Below the pieces are notes generated by a model. It worked only from the letters and a program-made list of their open reading frames with translations, was not told the DNA's origin and did not search any database. Positions 12,788-16,285 of a stretch of 16,285 bases of DNA are shown here, piece after piece (position 1 is the stretch's first letter; every line of letters begins with the position of its first letter). This DNA is from Angelakisella sp. (GTDB lineage: Bacteria; Bacillota; Clostridia; Oscillospirales; Ruminococcaceae): assembly GCA_020025195.1 (NCBI GenBank), contig JAHHSN010000032.1, positions 1-16,285 of the forward strand, in the 5' to 3' direction. The position numbers and the translations under genes are program-made.

Positions 12788-14533
12788 ATGAATATGGTAA
12801 ATCTTAAGATTAACGGCATCCCTGTGGCCGCTCCGGAGGGCTCCACTGTGCTGGAAGCCGCGCATCTCGCGGGCATCCGCATCCCCACCCTCTGCTACCT
12901 GAAGGATATTAACGCCATCGGCGCCTGCCGCATCTGCGTCTGCGAGGTAAAGGGCGCGCGCGGACTGGTCGCCGCCTGTGTGCATCCCATTTCGGAGGGG
13001 ATGGAGGTCTTCACCAACACCCCCGCCATTCAGAAATACAGAAAGACCACCCTGGAGCTCATCCTCTCCAACCACCGCACCGACTGCCTCTCCTGCCCCC
13101 GCAGCACAGACTGCGAGCTGCAGAAGCTCTGCCGGGAATACGGCGTGGATATGGACCGCTTCAAAAAAGGCTCCACCGACTACACGGTGGACACCTCCAT
13201 GCCCCATCTGGTGCGGGACAACTCCAAGTGCATCCTCTGCCGCCGCTGCATTGCGGTCTGCCAGAAGAACCAGTATGCCGGCGTCATCGAGGCCTGCGAG
13301 CGCGGCTATGATACCCACATTGGCTGCGCCTTTGATATGAGCCTTGCCGATACCGCCTGCGTGGCGTGCGGTCAGTGCACCGCGGTCTGCCCCACTGCGG
13401 CCCTCACCGAGCGGGACGACACCGCCAAGGTCTGGGAGGCGCTGGGTGACCCCGCCAAGACGGTCATCGTGGGACCGGCTCCCTCGGTGCGTGTTCAGCT
13501 GGGTGAGTGCTTCGGCATGCCCATCGGCACCAACGTGGAGGGCAAGATGATCGCGGCGCTCCGGAGACTCGGTTTCGACAAGGTCTTTGACGTCGATACC
13601 GCTGCGGACTTCACCATCATGGAGGAGGGCACCGAGCTTCTGCACCGCATGAAGGAGGGCGGTGTCCTTCCGCTCATCACCTCCTGCTCCCCCGGCTGGG
13701 TCAAGTTCTGCGAGCACTATTATCCTGAGTTTATCCCTAACCTCAGCTCCTGCAAGAGCCCCCAGCAGATGTTTGGCGCGCTCATCAAGACCTATTACGC
13801 CGAAAAAGAGAGCATCGACCCCAAGGATATCGTGGTGGTGGGTGTGATGCCCTGCACCGCCAAGAAGTTTGAGATCGGCCGTGAGAATGAGAACGCGGCG
13901 GGGGTTCCCGATGTGGATATTTCCATCACCACCCGTGAGCTGGCGGCGATGATCCGCCGCGCGGGTCTCATCTTTGAGGATCTTCCCGACGAGGAGTGCG
14001 ATCCCGCCTTCGGCGTCGCTTCCGGCGCGGGTCATATCTTCGGCGCCACCGGCGGCGTCATGGAGGCGGCACTCCGCACCGTGGCGGAGGTCGTCACCGG
14101 CAAGAGCCTGCCCAACCCCGAGTTCCATGAGGTGCGCGGCACCGAGGACATCAAGGAGGCGGAGTATGATCTCGCCGGCACCAAGGTGCGTGTGGCGGTC
14201 ACCTCCGGCCTTGCCAATGCGGCGAAGCTCCTTGACCGGGTCAAGGCGGGCGAGGCGGACTATCAGTTCATTGAGGTGATGGCCTGCCCCGGCGGCTGCG
14301 TCAACGGCGGCGGTCAGCCCCATCAGGACGGCGACACCCGCAACTTTAAGGATCTGCGCGCCCTCCGCGCGGCGGGCCTTTACGGTGAGGACGCGGCCAT
14401 GACGCTCCGCAAGAGCCACGAGAACCCCGTGGTCAAGGAGGTTTATGAGAACTACCTCGGCGAGCCGGGCGGTCACCTCTCCCACCGCATTCTCCACACC
14501 CAGTATAAAAAGCGTGGAGTTTACGGGAAGTAA
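12788..14533 (+). CDS. hydA: [FeFe]-hydrogenase catalytic subunit (HydA, NAD-linked type)
   Basis: HydA makes or consumes H2 at the H-cluster. The 581 residues hold a plant-type [2Fe-2S] domain (Cys36, 47, 50, 64), the His-Cys3 [4Fe-4S] site H-x3-C-x2-C-x5-C (His96, Cys100, 103, 109), and two ferredoxin-type [4Fe-4S] clusters (Cys148/151/154/158 and Cys191/194/197/201). The H-domain has L1 ITSCSPGW (298-304), L2 MPCTAKKFE (Cys356) and L3 EVMACPGGCVNGGGQP (Cys500, Cys504). The Fe-hydrogenase small-subunit-like tail fills about 515-581 (DLRALRAAGLYGEDAAMTLRKSHENP). The unusual point is Ser301 where canonical TSCCPxW has a second Cys. ATG 12788 follows AAGGAG (12772-12777) at 10 nt; Met3 is too far from it. 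There is no signal sequence, so the enzyme is cytosolic. It is the last gene of the operon. Confidence 0.97.
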   Translation: MNMVNLKINGIPVAAPEGSTVLEAAHLAGIRIPTLCYLKDINAIGACRICVCEVKGARGLVAACVHPISEGMEVFTNTPAIQKYRKTTLELILSNHRTDCLSCPRSTDCELQKLCREYGVDMDRFKKGSTDYTVDTSMPHLVRDNSKCILCRRCIAVCQKNQYAGVIEACERGYDTHIGCAFDMSLADTACVACGQCTAVCPTAALTERDDTAKVWEALGDPAKTVIVGPAPSVRVQLGECFGMPIGTNVEGKMIAALRRLGFDKVFDVDTAADFTIMEEGTELLHRMKEGGVLPLITSCSPGWVKFCEHYYPEFIPNLSSCKSPQQMFGALIKTYYAEKESIDPKDIVVVGVMPCTAKKFEIGRENENAAGVPDVDISITTRELAAMIRRAGLIFEDLPDEECDPAFGVASGAGHIFGATGGVMEAALRTVAEVVTGKSLPNPEFHEVRGTEDIKEAEYDLAGTKVRVAVTSGLANAAKLLDRVKAGEADYQFIEVMACPGGCVNGGGQPHQDGDTRNFKDLRALRAAGLYGEDAAMTLRKSHENPVVKEVYENYLGEPGGHLSHRILHTQYKKRGVYGK

Positions 14534-14568
14534 GAAGACTTCCCGTGCGAAATGAGCCTTAACGCTTG

Positions 14569-14598
14569 GCGCCCCGCCTTTCGGCGGGGCGCTTTTTT
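14569..14598 (+). terminator. Strong intrinsic terminator of the hydrogenase operon
   Basis: A perfect 10-bp stem, GCGCCCCGCC (14569-14578) with GGCGGGGCGC (14583-14592), has a TTTC loop and is followed by six T (14593-14598). It lies 35 nt after the hydA stop codon. Confidence 0.96.
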
Positions 14599-14748
14599 GC
14601 GGCTGAGGGGAAGGAAAGCGTAAGGGGGGCGGCAGCCCCGGCGCGCCCCGCAGGGCGCGCCGGGCTCGCGGCGAAGCCGCCGAGGGCCCGCTCCCCCCGG
14701 GAGCGGGCCGCTGCCGCTCCCACCCGGCCCGGTACCGCCTCAGCCGCA
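14598..14748. repeat. Nested GC-rich inverted-repeat element with a perfect four-way-junction fold
   Basis: Three abutting hairpins are enclosed by one stem with no unpaired base between them. The enclosing stem is 14625-14636 with 14710-14721 (12 bp, one G-T). Hairpin 1 is CCCGGCGCGCCC / GGGCGCGCCGGG (14637-14648, 14653-14664; loop CGCA). Hairpin 2 is 14665-14684 (8 bp, bulged C, GAA loop). Hairpin 3 is GGCCCGCTCCC / GGGAGCGGGCC (14685-14695, 14699-14709; loop CCC). An outer 11-bp perfect repeat TGCGGCTGAGG / CCTCAGCCGCA (14598-14608, 14738-14748) flanks it all, with 16-nt unpaired tracts on each side. The right outer arm covers the stop codon of the convergent peptidase gene. No protein-coding role is evident. 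It may be a REP/BIME-like or MITE-like repeat or a structured RNA; I know of no named family that it matches. Confidence 0.8.
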
Positions 14749-16047
14749 GGGACAGCCTTCGGGCAGCTCCACCGCAAGCCGCATCCCGAGGGCGAGGATG
14801 CCAAGGTTATCCTGATAGATCCGGGGGAACTGCGAAAGGGGCAGGGGGCTCTCACCTTTCCCCACCTCAATGGTGTAGCCGGGACGGTTATACCGGTCGA
14901 TGAACCAGTCTTTGTAGCCCGCGTAGCCGCTTTGCAGGGGGGTCTCCTCCACCGAGTAGCCGCTCACTGTTCCAAAGCAGAGCGCGATCTTGTAGCTGTG
15001 GGGCGGGAGCCGGTCGAGATATTTCCAGTAGATGATCTCCCCCTGTGAGTGGTAGGAGAGGGTGAGCTTAAAGTCATGCGCCATAGTAAAGTCGTAGACC
15101 GCGCGGCTTTCCGGCGCAGTGAGAGGCGCCGTCCCTACATAGTCCCGCGGCGCGGGGGAGCACCAGCCGGCCGCCTCCTTGATGCGCTTGGCCTCCTCCC
15201 AGGAGGCGGGATACTGGAGATTGAGGTCGATGCCGTCAATGTTCGCCTTCCACCCGGAGGGGAAGGGTACGGAGGGGTAGTCACCGCTGATCCGGAGCGC
15301 CTGCTCGTAGTACGGCCCTTCGGTCAGAAGCCCGGTCACGAGATCGACGCCGTCGGGGTTTACCATCGGTGCCAGAAAGAGGGTCACGTTGCGGTAAAGA
15401 TCCTCCGCGGGGATGCCGTAGATCGCTTTCCCCTCGGAAAGGGCCAGACTGTATTCCTCCAGAAAGGTGAGGAGGAGCGGTGTGGTCAGCCATTCATTGG
15501 CGTGGTGGCTGGCGTTATAAAAGACCTCGGTCTCGCCCTCCCCAACGGTCACAAGGCGAAGCGGACGCCCCATGACGCTTTTCCCGAAGCTTTCGACCCG
15601 CAGGAAGGGGTAGCGGAGCCGGAGCCCCAGCAGGGAAAGCTCCAGCGCCTCGGAACTGAAGGAGATATTGTGCGGCACGACCGGGAACCACAGCGGCACC
15701 ACCACCCGCTGCCCGATGGCGAGGTTGTCGGGGTCCAAAGTGGGGTTTGCGGTGAGAATGGCGGTGACGGTGACGCCGTATTTTTGGGCAAGCCCCCAGA
15801 AGGTGTCCCCCTTCTCAATGGTGACGAAGCGGCTGCCGACAAGCCACGGCAGGAGGGCCTTCCGGGTGGCGGCGTCGGGGACCCCGGTGACGGGAAGTCC
15901 GTTATCTTTTTGGAAGCGGCGAAGCGCTTCCTCGGTGCGCGGCCCCCAAAGTCCGTCGGGTTCCTCCGACAGAAATCCCGCGCGGGAAAGGGCTAGCTGC
16001 AAAAGCTCTGTGAGGGCGCTGTGTCCCTGCGGAACGGAATGGTTCAA
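14740..16047 (-). CDS. Peptidoglycan-binding M14 peptidase (gamma-D-glutamyl-meso-diaminopimelate peptidase type)
   Basis: The 435-residue product has an N-terminal peptidoglycan-binding helix bundle (about 9-67, GLWGPRTEEALRRFQKDNGLPVTG), a LysM (about 73-118, VTIEKGDTFWGLAQKYGVT ... QRVVVPL), and a zinc carboxypeptidase M14 domain (about 135-425). Zinc ligands are His182 and Glu185 in HHANEW and His333 in SYHSQGEI; the catalytic Glu is Glu394 in YTIEVGKGESP. NPDGVDL and NIDGIDLNLQYP are family landmarks. Relatives such as Lysinibacillus sphaericus endopeptidase I and B. subtilis YqgT cleave gamma-D-Glu-(L)-meso-DAP bonds in muropeptides. There is no signal peptide, as in those relatives, fitting a mother-cell or spore role. 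The start is TTG at 16047, fixed by GGGGAGGT 7 nt upstream (GGAGG core 16055-16059); no ATG lies nearby. The stop codon is inside the arm of the neighbouring repeat. Confidence 0.92.
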   Translation of the reverse strand: MNHSVPQGHSALTELLQLALSRAGFLSEEPDGLWGPRTEEALRRFQKDNGLPVTGVPDAATRKALLPWLVGSRFVTIEKGDTFWGLAQKYGVTVTAILTANPTLDPDNLAIGQRVVVPLWFPVVPHNISFSSEALELSLLGLRLRYPFLRVESFGKSVMGRPLRLVTVGEGETEVFYNASHHANEWLTTPLLLTFLEEYSLALSEGKAIYGIPAEDLYRNVTLFLAPMVNPDGVDLVTGLLTEGPYYEQALRISGDYPSVPFPSGWKANIDGIDLNLQYPASWEEAKRIKEAAGWCSPAPRDYVGTAPLTAPESRAVYDFTMAHDFKLTLSYHSQGEIIYWKYLDRLPPHSYKIALCFGTVSGYSVEETPLQSGYAGYKDWFIDRYNRPGYTIEVGKGESPLPLSQFPRIYQDNLGILALGMRLAVELPEGCPCG

Positions 16048-16054
16048 AGCAGTA

Positions 16055-16060
16055 CCTCCC
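16055..16060 (-). promoter_or_regulatory. Ribosome binding site GGGAGG deciding a TTG start
   Basis: On the minus strand GGGAGG (part of GGGGAGGT) lies 7 nt before TTG 16047, which opens a frame reading M-N-H-S-V-P. This strong site makes the TTG the most credible start of the peptidase. Confidence 0.8.
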
Positions 16061-16077
16061 CATATGTGTTTTTCATT

Positions 16078-16106
16078 ATTCTATGCGTTACGAAGAGGAA
16101 AAGTGC
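16078..16106 (-). promoter_or_regulatory. Candidate mother-cell (sigma-E or sigma-K) promoter of the peptidase
   Basis: On the minus strand GCACTTT (16100-16106), a 14-nt spacer and CATAGAAT (16078-16085) fit the sigma-E pattern at 5/7 and 7/8. The same bases read as CAC, 16 nt, CATAGAATA, which fits the sigma-K pattern (AC, 16-17 nt, CATANNNTA). No sigma-A-like alternative is evident. The consensus sequences are recalled from B. subtilis. Confidence 0.5.
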
Positions 16107-16128
16107 GGGAGAGAAATGCGAAAAGCGG

Positions 16129-16157
16129 TTGACAAATGGCTTCTGACCGTGTATAAT
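16129..16157 (+). promoter_or_regulatory. Perfect consensus sigma-A promoter of tRNA-Trp
   Basis: TTGACA (16129-16134), a 17-nt spacer and TATAAT (16152-16157) match the consensus at every position. The tRNA begins 21 nt after the -10. Confidence 0.95.
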
Positions 16158-16177
16158 TTTAACGTTGCATCAAATAT

Positions 16178-16253
16178 AGGGGCATAGCTCAGTTGGTAGA
16201 GCAGCGGTCTCCAAAACCGCGTGCCGAGGGTTCGAATCCTTCTACCCCTGCCA
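16178..16253 (+). tRNA. trnW: tRNA-Trp (anticodon CCA)
   Basis: This 76-nt cloverleaf includes an encoded 3' CCA. The D-stem is GCTC/GAGC, the anticodon stem GCGGT/ACCGC with loop CTCCAAA (anticodon CCA at 16211-16213), the T-stem GAGGG/CCTTC with loop TTCGAAT, and the discriminator is G73, as in bacterial tRNA-Trp. The acceptor stem AGGGGCA/TACCCCT has one C6-A67 mismatch. It is a single tRNA gene with its own promoter and terminator. Confidence 0.97.
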
Positions 16254-16282
16254 AAAAAGAGTCGCGGGAGCGGCTCTTTTTT
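16254..16282 (+). terminator. Intrinsic terminator after tRNA-Trp
   Basis: GAGTCGC (16259-16265) pairs with GCGGCTC (16270-16276), including one T-G, around a GGGA loop. It is preceded by an A-run and followed by six T (16277-16282). The symmetrical A/T tracts would also let it act on minus-strand transcripts. Confidence 0.85.
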
Positions 16283-16285
16283 CAT

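Noticed and set aside
10976..14497. Very long open frame on the minus strand (over 1,100 codons) opposite hydB and hydA
   Set aside because: It is a shadow of GC-rich codon use in the hydrogenase genes. Its translation is low-complexity (Ala/Gly/His/Asp rich) with no domain, while the plus strand encodes textbook HydB and HydA.
14566..15048. Plus-strand open frames over the four-way-junction repeat and the peptidase 3' half
   Set aside because: They translate hairpin repeats and antisense of the peptidase into Ala/Arg/Pro-rich nonsense with no ribosome binding site.
16088..16285. Minus-strand open frame over tRNA-Trp (GRRIRTLGTRFWRPLLYQLSYAPI-like)
   Set aside because: This is the well-known artefact of translating the complement of a tRNA gene. 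The tRNA, its promoter and its terminator explain the region.
1..16285. CRISPR array, insertion sequence, prophage or toxin-antitoxin genes
   Set aside because: No regularly spaced direct repeats, transposase or integrase motifs, or phage genes were seen on either strand.

Overview
The window is about 62% GC (my estimate) and looks like a chromosomal segment from a strictly anaerobic, spore-forming clostridial Firmicute, probably a high-GC Oscillospiraceae/Oscillospirales-type gut organism. The reasons are two dedicated spore-coat morphogenesis genes (sipL, spoIVA), a complete NAD-linked multisubunit [FeFe]-hydrogenase operon, strong AGGAGG-type ribosome binding sites and short intergenic gaps. 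The species assignment is inference only.

Layout, left to right. (1) 1-1566: the 3' end of a RimI-type N-acetyltransferase, an 80-residue single-pass membrane protein and tsaD, i.e. the tail of a usual tRNA t6A / ribosomal-protein acetylation cluster. (2) 1567-4049: a GTP-type PEP carboxykinase followed by a two-helix YcxB-like membrane protein, closed by an intrinsic terminator. (3) 4084-5572: a monocistronic MATE exporter with its own consensus-like promoter and terminator. (4) 5597-8741: sipL and spoIVA in tandem behind a sigma-E-like promoter, closed by a strong terminator. SipL binds SpoIVA through its LysM domain in Clostridioides difficile, so these two genes form one functional unit for anchoring the coat on the forespore. 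(5) 8761-9165, minus strand: a small single-cluster ferredoxin and a 58-residue Pro-rich protein. (6) 9337-14598, plus strand: the hydrogenase operon, in the order stand-alone HATPase, NuoE-like HydC, small [2Fe-2S] protein, NuoF-like HydB and HydA. The divergent promoter region between (5) and (6) carries Rex-like inverted repeats. (7) 14598-14748: a remarkable GC-rich element that folds on paper into a perfect four-way junction, located between convergent genes. (8) 14740-16106, minus strand: a LysM-containing M14 peptidoglycan peptidase that starts at TTG and has a mother-cell-sigma-like promoter. (9) 16129-16282: a consensus promoter, tRNA-Trp(CCA) and a terminator.

Three processes dominate: fermentative redox balance (ferredoxin/NADH-linked H2 metabolism and PEP carboxykinase), sporulation (sipL, spoIVA and probably the peptidase) and translation (tsaD, rimI, tRNA-Trp). 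There is no CRISPR array, transposase or prophage. The least explained items are the four-way-junction repeat, the Ser in the H-cluster L1 motif of HydA, and several small proteins of unknown function.
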